From: Rhodococcus sp. 4CII
Lineage (GTDB): Bacteria > Actinomycetota > Actinomycetes > Mycobacteriales > Mycobacteriaceae
Assembly (NCBI RefSeq): GCF_014256275.1
Contig: NZ_JACCFE010000002.1
Span: 3,204,001 to 3,268,000, forward strand
DNA: 64,000 nucleotides
Direction of reading: 5' to 3'
Shown here: positions 1-11,357 of the stretch, piece by piece
Layout: the number at the start of each line of letters is the position of its first letter
Position numbering within the stretch: position 1 is the stretch's first letter
Made by a program: the position numbers and the translations under genes
Notes under the pieces: model-generated
Databases searched by the model: none
What the model saw: only the letters and a program-made list of their open reading frames with translations
Told to the model about the DNA's origin: nothing

Positions 1-4152
<4,152 letters not shown>

Positions 4153-4159
4153 TCCCCAC

Positions 4160-4203
4160 CCGAACGGCCGCGGCACCTACCGGTGTCGCGGCCGTTCGGT
4201 GTT
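4160..4203 (+). terminator. Intrinsic terminator after the acyl-CoA carboxylase
   Basis: A 12-bp perfect stem (4161-4172 with 4187-4198) and 14-nt loop begins eight bases after the carboxylase stop codon and is followed by GTGTTT. It probably ends that transcript. Confidence 0.7.
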
Positions 4204-4235
4204 TCGCGGGGGTGTGTTGCGGGGTGTGGCCCAAT

Positions 4236-4275
4236 GTCACCGCGGTCTGGTCACGCTGCACCGATGTCACATCGG
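4236..4275. promoter_or_regulatory. GTCAC repeats and CCGATGT-C-ACATCGG palindrome
   Basis: Three GTCAC pentamers at 4236, 4250 and 4266 lie upstream of the SHOCT gene; the last sits inside a perfect 7-1-7 palindrome at 4261-4275. This looks like a regulator-binding site about 95 bp before the start codon. The binding protein is unknown; repeated GTCAC half-sites recall MtrA-type response-regulator boxes, which is only a guess. Confidence 0.4.
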
Positions 4276-4368
4276 TCGCCGCATTTCACCTGTTTCGGAT
4301 GACGCGGGCCGCGGCAGCCGGTGCGATAGTCAGCGCAGAGTGAATTCGACTGTGAATGGAGCGCTGCA

Positions 4369-4749
4369 ATGGACTCTTTCTGGGACTTTCTCTGGGTGAT
4401 CATCGTCACCTTCGGCTTCGTGGCCTACCTGATCCTGTTGTTCTCCATCATCACCGACCTGTTCCGCGACCATACGACGTCGGGCTGGGTGAAGGCCATC
4501 TGGATCGTCTTCCTGTTCTTCGTCCCGCTGCTGACCGCGCTCGTGTATCTCATCACCCGGAGCAAGGGCATGGCCGAGCGGTCGATGGCCGCCGCACAGG
4601 AGGCGAAGCAGGCGCAGGACAGCTACATCCGCTCCGTCGCGGGCAAGTCCTCGGCCGAGCAGATCGCCGACGCGAAGGCACTCCTCGATTCCGGCACCAT
4701 CACGCAGGCGGAGTACGAGACGCTGAAGGCGAAGGCACTGAGCAGCTGA
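4369..4749 (+). CDS. Two-TM membrane protein with C-terminal SHOCT domain
   Basis: A 126-residue protein with two hydrophobic helices (about 6-28 and 42-62) separated by a short charged loop, as in phospholipase-D-nuclease-N-like membrane domains. A helical linker follows, then a SHOCT module at the C terminus (about 96-126, with SAEQIADAKALLDSGTITQ). SHOCT is a short helical domain usually found at protein ends and thought to mediate oligomerisation. The start is ATG with GGAG seven bases upstream. It stands alone between two terminators, so it is probably monocistronic. No enzymatic function can be assigned. Confidence 0.85.
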   Translation: MDSFWDFLWVIIVTFGFVAYLILLFSIITDLFRDHTTSGWVKAIWIVFLFFVPLLTALVYLITRSKGMAERSMAAAQEAKQAQDSYIRSVAGKSSAEQIADAKALLDSGTITQAEYETLKAKALSS

Positions 4750-4764
4750 GCACCCGTTTCCCCG

Positions 4765-4794
4765 GAAGGCCCGCCCACCCGGCGGGCCTTCTTC
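4765..4794 (+). terminator. Intrinsic terminator after the SHOCT gene
   Basis: A perfect 11-bp stem (4765-4775 with 4781-4791) with a CACCC loop lies 15 bases past the SHOCT stop and just before the 3' end of the convergent lysR-type gene, so it may serve both. Confidence 0.8.
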
Positions 4795-4808
4795 CGTGTG
4801 CGGCCCGT

Positions 4809-5702
4809 TCAGTCCCCGATGCGGGCCGCGACGTCCCGGAACGCCTGCAGCACCGTGGCGACGGCGGGAACGTCGTCGGCGGCGGGTCGCCGGGCCAGCT
4901 CGTAGATCCGGGCCGCGCGCACCCCGGCCAGCGGCAGCTGCACCACCGCGCGGCTGGTCACCGCATGCCGGGCCAGCAGGGCCACGCCGTGACCGCCGGC
5001 GACGAGTTCCTCGATGACGCGGAAGTCGTTGATGCGCATCGCCACGTGCGGTTGCACACCGGTCGCGGCGGCCACCGACATCAGCACGTCGTCGACGGGA
5101 AATCCGCCGCGCACGCTGATCCACCGCTCGTCCGCCAACTGGTCCGGCCGGACCGCATCCTGTCCGGCGAGCGGATGACCGGGCGGCAGGATCAGGTCGA
5201 TGGGTTCGCGCATCAGCGGTTCCGCCGTCACCCTGGGCGACGACGTGTCCGGGGCCCGTTCGTCGCGATGGGTCAGGACGACGTCGTAATCGGCGAGCAG
5301 GGCAGGCACCGCGGCGGCCGGGAGATCCTCGTCGCGCGCCTGCACGTCCACTCCGCTGCCCGCGAGCGCGTCCAGCAGTCCCGGCAGCAGCAGCGCGGCA
5401 CCGGACGGGAACAGCGCCACCCGCACCCGGCCGCGCGGCGAACCGCGGTAGGCGGTCATCTCCGCCGCCGCGCGGTCGAGGGCGGCCACGACGTCGTCGG
5501 CGCGGACGACGAGGGCCTGACCGGCATCGGTGAGCCGCAGCCGTCGGCCGGCGGGTTCGAGCAGCGTCACCCCAGCCTCCCGCGAGAGGATCTTGAGCTG
5601 CTGCGACACCGCCGACGGCGTCATCGACAACGCCCGCGCGGTCGCCGCCACCGTCCCGCGGTCCGCCAGCTCGCGCAGGACGCGTAACCGGGTGGCATCC
5701 AT
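4809..5702 (-). CDS. LysR-family transcriptional regulator
   Basis: A 297-residue protein with an N-terminal winged helix-turn-helix (about 3-60; VAATARALSMTPSAVSQQ is the recognition region) and a C-terminal two-lobe effector domain (about 88-290), the normal LysR length and layout. It is divergent from a drug/metabolite transporter gene starting about 70 bp away, so it probably controls that transporter and itself in response to the exported or imported compound. Its start codon overlaps a perfect palindrome (5701-5717), which would suit autoregulation and a leaderless or very short leader. The effector cannot be told from sequence. Confidence 0.9.
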   Translation of the reverse strand: MDATRLRVLRELADRGTVAATARALSMTPSAVSQQLKILSREAGVTLLEPAGRRLRLTDAGQALVVRADDVVAALDRAAAEMTAYRGSPRGRVRVALFPSGAALLLPGLLDALAGSGVDVQARDEDLPAAAVPALLADYDVVLTHRDERAPDTSSPRVTAEPLMREPIDLILPPGHPLAGQDAVRPDQLADERWISVRGGFPVDDVLMSVAAATGVQPHVAMRINDFRVIEELVAGGHGVALLARHAVTSRAVVQLPLAGVRAARIYELARRPAADDVPAVATVLQAFRDVAARIGD

Positions 5703-5738
5703 GTAGCAAAACTACATCGATGATGCACTTTTATGTGC
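5701..5738. promoter_or_regulatory. Probable LysR operators between lysR and eamA
   Basis: ATGTAG-CAAAA-CTACAT (5701-5717) is a perfect 6-5-6 palindrome covering the first base pairs of the lysR gene. A second, GCAC-N6-GTGC (5725-5738), lies about 21 bp further toward eamA. Two spaced dyads in a divergent promoter are typical of LysR regulators. Confidence 0.6.
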
Positions 5739-5774
5739 TTGTCCTGATTGTTTCCGGCCCTCACGATGGAAGGC

Positions 5775-6692
5775 ATGACCTCACGTGACCGGATGCTCGG
5801 ACTCACCGTCGTCGTCCTGTGGGGGCTCAACTTCCTCGCCATTCGCGCGGGCCTCGATCACTTCCCGCCGTTCTTCTTCGCCGCGCTGCGGTTCTTCGTC
5901 ATCGCAATCCCGGTGATCCTGTTCGTCCCCCGGCCGCAGGTGCCGCTGAAATGGCTGCTGGTGTACGGCCTCGGGTTCGGGGTCGGCCAGTTCGCGTTCC
6001 TGTTCTGGGGCATGCACGTGGGGATGCCGACCGGACTGGCGTCGCTGGTACTGCAGTCGTCGGCACCGTTCACCGTGGTCCTCGGCGCGGTCCTGCTGCG
6101 GGAGCGCCTCCGGCCCACGCAGGTGGGCGGACTGCTCGTGGCGATGGCCGGGATGGCGCTCATCGGCTGGGACCGCGCCCAGCACGCCGCCCTGCTGCCG
6201 GTGGCCCTGACATTGCTCGCGGGACTGTCGTGGGCGGTGGGCAACATCGGCAATCGCAAGGCCGCGTCGGATCAGCCGATGCGCCTGATGCTGTGGATGT
6301 GCGTCATTCCGCCGCTGCCGATGCTGGCGCTGTCCTTCGTCGTGGAGGGCCCGACCGCGGGGTGGACTTCCCTGACCTCGTCGCTGAACGGCAACGGCCC
6401 GCTCGCCCTCGCGGGCCTCGCCTACATCGTGATCCTCGGCACCATCGCCGGCTCCGGGCTGTGGACGGCACTGCTCAGCCGCTACCCCGCCGGCATGGTC
6501 GCGCCGTTCTCCTTGCTGGTTCCCATCGTCGGGATCGGGGCGTCCTGGCTGGTGCTGCACGAGGAGCCGAGCGTCCTGTCGCTGATCGGCGGGGCCGTGG
6601 TCATCGCCGGTGCCGCCGCCACCCAGGTGAGTGGCAATGTGCGTCCGCGCACACTTCCGCACCCACCTGCCCCCGCGCGAGTCGGCGTCTGA
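5775..6692 (+). CDS. EamA/DMT-family transporter
   Basis: About 305 residues with ten predicted membrane helices arranged as two EamA repeats; conserved features include GLNFLAIRAGL in helix 1 and helices rich in Gly/Ala. EamA proteins export small metabolites such as amino acids or their derivatives across the cytoplasmic membrane. The start is uncertain: ATG at 5775 is preferred by homology, ATG at 5766 or TTG at 5748 are possible, and no well-spaced ribosome site is present (GGAAGG touches the ATG), so translation may be leaderless. Divergence from the LysR gene implies regulation by it. The substrate is unknown. Confidence 0.85.
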   Translation: MTSRDRMLGLTVVVLWGLNFLAIRAGLDHFPPFFFAALRFFVIAIPVILFVPRPQVPLKWLLVYGLGFGVGQFAFLFWGMHVGMPTGLASLVLQSSAPFTVVLGAVLLRERLRPTQVGGLLVAMAGMALIGWDRAQHAALLPVALTLLAGLSWAVGNIGNRKAASDQPMRLMLWMCVIPPLPMLALSFVVEGPTAGWTSLTSSLNGNGPLALAGLAYIVILGTIAGSGLWTALLSRYPAGMVAPFSLLVPIVGIGASWLVLHEEPSVLSLIGGAVVIAGAAATQVSGNVRPRTLPHPPAPARVGV

Positions 6693-6717
6693 CCGGAGCC
6701 TGTGCAAAACTCGCGGA

Positions 6718-7971
6718 GTGAGTACTGGAACTGGGATCACGACGCGCGGCAAGGTCGCCCTGCGCGCGGCGGCCGCGGCCTCCTGGGCGTCGCAGAAGGC
6801 AGGCCGCGGCAAGGGCTCGATGATCGGCGGATTGATCGCCCTGAAGATCGACCCGACACTGATGGAGCAGCTCGGCGCCAACCGACGCACCGCGGTGATC
6901 ACCGGCACCAACGGCAAGTCCACTACCACCCGGATGACCGCGGCGGCGCTCTCCACCCTCGGTGAGGTCGCGACGCAGGCGGACGGCGCCAACATGGATG
7001 CCGGCATCGTCGCGGCGCTGAGCACCCGCGTGCACGCGCCCCTCGCCGCGCTCGAGGTCGACGAACTGCACGTCCCGCACGTCAGCGACGCCGTCAACCC
7101 CGAAGCCCTGGTTCTGCTCAACCTCAGCCGCGACCAACTCGACCGGGTCGGCGAAATCAACATGATCGAACGCAAACTCCGCGCCTGCGTCGCCGCGCAC
7201 CCGGAGTCCGTCGTCATCGCCAACTGTGACGACGTGCTCGTCACCTCCGTGGCCTACGACGCGAAGAACGTCGTCTGGGTCGCCGCCGGCGGCGGGTGGG
7301 CCAGCGACGCCGCCAGCTGTCCGCGCACCGGTGAACCCATCGTGTGGGAGGGCTCGCACTGGCGCAGCACCGGTTCCGACTTCGCGCGGCCGACCCCCGA
7401 CTGGTGGCTGGACGACGAAAACCTGTACGGGCCCGACGGCCTGAAGATCCCGATGACCCTCGCCCTGCCCGGACGCGCCAACCGCGGTAACGCCGCGCAG
7501 GCCGTCGCGGCGGCCGTCGCGATGGGCGCGAAGGCGGAGGACGCGGTCGCCGCCGCGGCCACCGTCCAGGAGGTCGCGGGTCGCTACAGCACCGTGGAGG
7601 TCGGGTCGCACTCCGTGCACATGCTGCTCGCAAAGAATCCCGCCGGCTGGCAGGAGGCGCTGTCGATGATCGACCCCACCGTCGACGGACTCGTGATCGC
7701 CGTCAACGGGCAGGTCCCCGACGGCGAGGACCTGTCCTGGCTGTGGGACGTCCGGTTCGAGCATTTCGAGGGCGTCAAGGTGGTGGCGGCAGGTGAACGC
7801 GGCACCGACCTGGCCGTGCGCCTCACCTACGCCGGCGTCGAGCACACGCTCGACCCGAACCCGTTGCGGGCCATCGCGTCCTGCCCGCCCGGACGCGTCG
7901 AGGTGCTCGCCAACTACACCGCCTTCCGCGACCTGAACACCGCCATCGCGAAGGAGGCCCGCAATGCCTGA
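6718..7971 (+). CDS. murT: Lipid II isoglutaminyl synthase, Mur-ligase-like subunit MurT
   Basis: With GatD this protein amidates the D-glutamate of the lipid II stem peptide to D-isoglutamine in the cytoplasm. The 417-residue chain has a Mur-ligase central domain with ATP motif GTNGKST (residues 63-69) and a C-terminal DUF1727-type domain that contacts GatD. Only single cysteines (NCDD, SCPRTG) stand where firmicute MurT proteins have a four-Cys zinc ribbon. GTG at 6718 is chosen because homology begins there; ATG at 6631 would overlap eamA. The stop overlaps the gatD start by 8 bp (ATGCCTGA), implying translational coupling. The order murT-gatD matches Rv3712-Rv3713. Confidence 0.93.
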   Translation: MSTGTGITTRGKVALRAAAAASWASQKAGRGKGSMIGGLIALKIDPTLMEQLGANRRTAVITGTNGKSTTTRMTAAALSTLGEVATQADGANMDAGIVAALSTRVHAPLAALEVDELHVPHVSDAVNPEALVLLNLSRDQLDRVGEINMIERKLRACVAAHPESVVIANCDDVLVTSVAYDAKNVVWVAAGGGWASDAASCPRTGEPIVWEGSHWRSTGSDFARPTPDWWLDDENLYGPDGLKIPMTLALPGRANRGNAAQAVAAAVAMGAKAEDAVAAAATVQEVAGRYSTVEVGSHSVHMLLAKNPAGWQEALSMIDPTVDGLVIAVNGQVPDGEDLSWLWDVRFEHFEGVKVVAAGERGTDLAVRLTYAGVEHTLDPNPLRAIASCPPGRVEVLANYTAFRDLNTAIAKEARNA

Positions 7972-8674
7972 GTCGACCGTCCGCATCGGCCTGGTGCTGC
8001 CCGACGTGATGGGCACCTACGGCGACGGCGGCAACGCCCTCATCCTCCGGCAGCGGCTGCGCATGCGCGGGTACGACGCGGAGATCGTCGAGATCACCCT
8101 GAACGACCCGGTTCCCGATTCCCTCGACGTGTATACGCTCGGCGGCGCGGAGGACTCGGCGCAGCGGCTCGCGACCCGCCACCTCACCCAGTACCCGGGA
8201 CTGCAGAAGGCCGCCGAACGCGGCGCCCCCGTCCTCGCGATCTGTGCCGCGATCCAGGTGCTCGGCAACTGGTACGAGACGTCCAGTGGCGAACGCGTCG
8301 ACGGCGTGTCGATGCTCGACGTCACCACGTCCCCGCAGGCGACGCGATCCATCGGCGAGGTCGTCACCACCCCTCTGATCGACGGGTTGACGCAGCCGCT
8401 GTCGGGATTCGAAAACCACCGTGGCGGAACCACACTCGGCGCCGACGCCCGCGGCCTCGCCCGGGTCACGCACGGCGTCGGCAACGGTGTCGGGGACGGG
8501 CTCGAAGGCGTCGTCCAGGGTTCCGTGATCGGCACGTACATGCACGGACCCGTCCTCGCCCGCAACCCCGAACTCGCCGACCTGCTGCTGATGCGGGCGC
8601 TGGGCGTCGACGAACTCGCCCCCCTCGACCTCCCGGAGGTCGATCAGCTGCGCCGGGAGCGCCTGCGCGTCTAG
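7964..8674 (+). CDS. gatD: Lipid II isoglutaminyl synthase, glutamine amidotransferase subunit GatD
   Basis: The 236-residue class-I-like (CobB/CobQ-type) amidotransferase supplies ammonia from glutamine to MurT. The nucleophile is Cys94 in LAICAAIQVLG and the catalytic His is in GTYMHGP near residue 190. The N-terminal GTYGDGGNALIL segment is typical of GatD. The gene overlaps murT by 8 bp and ends with TAG exactly where a decayed AbiEi/DUF559 fragment begins on the other strand. Confidence 0.93.
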   Translation: MPESTVRIGLVLPDVMGTYGDGGNALILRQRLRMRGYDAEIVEITLNDPVPDSLDVYTLGGAEDSAQRLATRHLTQYPGLQKAAERGAPVLAICAAIQVLGNWYETSSGERVDGVSMLDVTTSPQATRSIGEVVTTPLIDGLTQPLSGFENHRGGTTLGADARGLARVTHGVGNGVGDGLEGVVQGSVIGTYMHGPVLARNPELADLLLMRALGVDELAPLDLPEVDQLRRERLRV

Positions 8675-8675
8675 G

Positions 8676-8770
8676 TACTGCTGCCCGTCGAGCCGGACGA
8701 TCAGCGGGACACCGGTCGGGCTGCAGTCGACGTCCTCGTACAGAATCCGGCCGCGGCGGAGAGCGTTGCC
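8676..8770 (-). pseudogene. Remnant of an AbiEi/DUF559-like gene
   Basis: Read on the minus strand, this stretch encodes about 30 residues including GRILYEDVDC and GVPLIVRLDG, matching GRTLFEDCDY and GVPLIVRLDG in the intact protein at 16468-17505. There is no start and no reading frame of suitable length that does not run antisense through gatD. It is a C-terminal scrap of a former family member. Confidence 0.7.
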
Positions 8771-8837
8771 GGCCGCTATGCATAACCCAGGTGAGTCGAA
8801 AGGCGTCCTCGGGCACGCTTTCGCACTCACGCATCAG

Positions 8838-8888
8838 TGCAACCAGGGGGTTGCAGAAACTCGACGAGAGTGCAACCATGAAGTTGCA
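8838..8888. promoter_or_regulatory. Tandem TGCAAC-N6-GTTGCA operators of the SRPBCC-arsR operon
   Basis: Two identical-form palindromes, at 8838-8855 and 8871-8888, lie 33 bp apart (about three helical turns) and end 30 bp before the SRPBCC start codon. The operon encodes an ArsR-type repressor, the obvious candidate to bind them. Confidence 0.75.
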
Positions 8889-8918
8889 CATCAATCGTCG
8901 TCGAGAAGGTGGCCCACC

Positions 8919-9365
8919 ATGGACGCATCGAGCAGCATCACCCGGACCGTTGTCGTGAATGCCCCGAGATCGGCGGTGTGGGCGGCGATCACGGATCCCG
9001 ACAAGATCAGCCAGTGGTTCGGACAGCGCACGTCCCTCGACCTCAGCGTGGGCGGCAAGGCGGCCTTCACGTGGGACGAGCACGGCACCGCCCGCGCCGT
9101 GGTCACGGAGGTCGACGAACCGAACGCGTTCGGTTTCCGCTGGGCGGCCGACATCGACGCCGACCCAGTGATCGGCAACTCCACCCTGGTGCGGTTCACG
9201 CTGTCGGAGCACGACTCCGGCACCGAATTGACCGTCGTCGAGACCGGATTCGACACCCTCGACCGCGACGTCGCCGACCAGAAGCGGGCCCGCGAGGGCA
9301 ACATCCAGGGCTGGCATGCCGAACTGGACGAACTGGTCGCCTACCTGCACGGCGTGAAGGCATGA
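8919..9365 (+). CDS. SRPBCC (AHSA1-like) domain protein
   Basis: A 148-residue START/Bet v1-like fold protein of the Aha1 C-terminal family (SITRTVVVNAPRSAVW opening strand, long C-terminal helix ending in WHAELDELVAYL). These proteins form a hydrophobic cavity and often occur next to ArsR regulators; their ligands are mostly unknown. ATG at 8919 has AGAAGGTGG upstream. An upstream ATG at 8766 is rejected because it would place the operators inside the gene. The stop overlaps the arsR start by ATGA. Confidence 0.88.
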   Translation: MDASSSITRTVVVNAPRSAVWAAITDPDKISQWFGQRTSLDLSVGGKAAFTWDEHGTARAVVTEVDEPNAFGFRWAADIDADPVIGNSTLVRFTLSEHDSGTELTVVETGFDTLDRDVADQKRAREGNIQGWHAELDELVAYLHGVKA

Positions 9366-9688
9366 GCACCCACTCCGAACTGGCCTCGGTGTTCGCGGCC
9401 CTGTCGGACGAGACCCGCTGGGAGATTCTCACCGAACTCGGCCGGGCCGACCAGTCGGCGTCGTCGCTGGCCACCCGACTTCCGGTGTCGCGGCAGGCCA
9501 TCGCGAAGCACCTGAACGCACTGCAGGCGTGCGGCCTGGTGGAGTCGGTGAAGGTGGGCCGCGAGGTTCGCTACCGCGCGCTGGGCGCGGAACTCAACAA
9601 GACGGCGCGGACGCTGGAGCGGATCGGCGCCGAATGGGATCGGCGACTGTCGGCCATCAAGGAGATCGCGGAATCGATGGAGAAGTGA
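9362..9688 (+). CDS. ArsR-family transcriptional repressor
   Basis: A 108-residue winged helix-turn-helix protein (FAALSDETRWEILTELG helix, recognition helix near VSRQAIAKHLNAL) coupled by a 4-bp overlap to the SRPBCC gene. No cysteine pair or metal-binding motif of ArsR/SmtB type is visible, so it probably senses something other than metal, or responds through its partner. It most likely autoregulates from the tandem TGCAAC palindromes upstream of the operon. Confidence 0.88.
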   Translation: MSTHSELASVFAALSDETRWEILTELGRADQSASSLATRLPVSRQAIAKHLNALQACGLVESVKVGREVRYRALGAELNKTARTLERIGAEWDRRLSAIKEIAESMEK

Positions 9689-9705
9689 CTACCCCCAGAC
9701 AGGGG

Positions 9706-9739
9706 TTCGGCCGGGAATGCTTCTGCATTCTCGGCCGGA
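9706..9739 (+). terminator. Intrinsic terminator after arsR
   Basis: A 15-bp stem with two G-T wobbles and a TTCT loop (9721-9724) begins 17 bases after the arsR stop and lies before the 3' end of the convergent MFS gene. Confidence 0.75.
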
Positions 9740-9797
9740 TCTCTGCTTCTCGAGTTTTCTCTGCTCACAGGTACATTTCCTCGATCCGCATCACTGA

Positions 9798-11273
9798 CTA
9801 TACGCACGAGTGATCTACGTCACAAGAGGTTCCGCGGAATTTTTCCCGGCGTTCGCGCTGCCCGGGCAGCGCGAGTGATACGACGAACACCAGCACCGCC
9901 AGCGCCGCGCACACCCCGTAGGCGATCGAGAATCCGGCGGCCGAGGCGACCCCGCCGACCATGCTCGCCGCCAGTACGGTTGCGACCACCGCGCTGCACA
10001 TCGTCGTGCCCATCGTCCTGAGCAGCACGTTGACGCCGTTGGCCGCGGCCATCTGCGTGGACGGCACGGCCCGGACGATCAGCATCGGCAGCGTGCTGTA
10101 CACCAGCGCGGTGCCGATCGCAGCGACGCCGAGGGCCGCGATCACCATCCACAGTTCCTTGTGCGGCACGGTGTGCAGCGCGTAGCCGAGGACGAGGCAG
10201 ATCGCGCCCGACAGGATCGTCACCTTCGACCCGTAGCGTTCGGACACCCGGGCACCGACCTGCGCGAAAACGATCATCGACAGGCTCGTCGGCAGCTGGC
10301 ACACCGCGGCCTGGAGGATCGTGAGGCCGTAGCCGGCGTCGCCGCGGGGCGCCTGCAGTAGTTGCGTGGTGATGAGGGCGTTCCCGTAGAACGCGAAACC
10401 GACGAGCAGCGCCGTGACATGGGGCAGCAGCACGGACCGTCGCGCCGACACCCGCAGGTCCACGAGCGGATTGACGTTGCGCAGCTGCTGGTAACCCCAC
10501 AGCGCGAACAGGAACAGCGAGGACGCGAACATCCCCAGCACCGCTGGACTTCCCCACCCCCAGGAGCTGCCCTGTGTGATCGGGACGAGCAGGCAGACGA
10601 GGGCCGCGGTGAGGCCGACGGCGCCGACCCCGTCGAACCGTCCGCCGGACCGCACCTCGGACTCGCGGATGAACAGCGCCGCGGCCGTGGTGACGGCGAG
10701 GCCGATTCCCGCGATGACCCAGAAGAGGACGTGCCAGTTGGAGTACTCGGCGACGGAGGCCGCGAACGGCAGCCCGAGGGCGGTGCCGATTCCGAGCGTC
10801 GAGCTCATCATGGCGATGGCACCGTGGACCTTCTCGCGCGGCAATTCGTCACGGAGGATCGAGATTCCGACCGGGATGACGGCGGCGCCGGCCCCCTGCA
10901 GTCCGCGCGCGAAGATCAGGAACGCGATGTCGGACGTCACGGCGCAGATCAGCGCGCCGACCGTCATGAAGACGAACGCGACGAGAAGCATCCGCTTCTT
11001 GCCGAACATGTCGGCGAGGCGGCCGAAGATCGGGGTGACGACCGCGCCGACCAGGAGGGTGGTGGTGATCAGCCAGGACACGGACGTCTGGCTCGCGCCG
11101 GTGAACGTCGGCATGCTGGGCAGAAGGGGCACCATGACCGTCTGCAACACGGCCTGGAACACGCCCGCGAACGCGAGAATCGGGAAGAGGTAACGCGATC
11201 CGCCGGCCGAGTCCGGCGGTGCGACCGGCTGATCCGCGAGCGCCGACAGTGGGCGCGGCAACGAAATCGTCAA
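9798..11273 (-). CDS. MFS drug/metabolite exporter (DHA2-like, 14 TM)
   Basis: A 491-residue major facilitator with about 14 hydrophobic helices. Motif A is seen as GRLADMFGKKRML between helices 2 and 3, and the antiporter-type motif C region follows in helix 5 (ISTLGIGTALG-like, SSTLGIGTALGLP). Members export drugs or lipophilic compounds by proton antiport. The start is a TTG at 11273 with GAGGGG seven bases upstream. It follows a TetR gene on the same strand, with a 42-bp palindrome between them that very likely carries the TetR operator. The substrate is unknown. Confidence 0.9.
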   Translation of the reverse strand: MTISLPRPLSALADQPVAPPDSAGGSRYLFPILAFAGVFQAVLQTVMVPLLPSMPTFTGASQTSVSWLITTTLLVGAVVTPIFGRLADMFGKKRMLLVAFVFMTVGALICAVTSDIAFLIFARGLQGAGAAVIPVGISILRDELPREKVHGAIAMMSSTLGIGTALGLPFAASVAEYSNWHVLFWVIAGIGLAVTTAAALFIRESEVRSGGRFDGVGAVGLTAALVCLLVPITQGSSWGWGSPAVLGMFASSLFLFALWGYQQLRNVNPLVDLRVSARRSVLLPHVTALLVGFAFYGNALITTQLLQAPRGDAGYGLTILQAAVCQLPTSLSMIVFAQVGARVSERYGSKVTILSGAICLVLGYALHTVPHKELWMVIAALGVAAIGTALVYSTLPMLIVRAVPSTQMAAANGVNVLLRTMGTTMCSAVVATVLAASMVGGVASAAGFSIAYGVCAALAVLVFVVSLALPGQRERREKFRGTSCDVDHSCV

Positions 11274-11293
11274 GCGTCACCCCTCGCGCAACT

Positions 11294-11335
11294 GGTAAAT
11301 GGTTGTTCACCACATTAGGTGAACAACCATTTACC
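11294..11335. promoter_or_regulatory. Perfect 18-6-18 palindrome, probable TetR operator
   Basis: The left arm 11294-11311 and right arm 11318-11335 (GGTGAACAACCATTTACC) match perfectly around ACATTA. It lies 22 bases downstream of the tetR stop and 20 bases upstream of the MFS start, and is AT-richer than its surroundings with no T-run, so an operator is likelier than a terminator. Confidence 0.75.
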
Positions 11336-11357
11336 CCGCAAGCCGGACGATTCGCCC

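Noticed and set aside
11294..11335. Rho-independent terminator of tetR
   Set aside because: The stem is AT-rich in the middle, lacks a T-run on either strand and sits in a promoter position; an operator explains it better, although hairpin formation in RNA is still possible.
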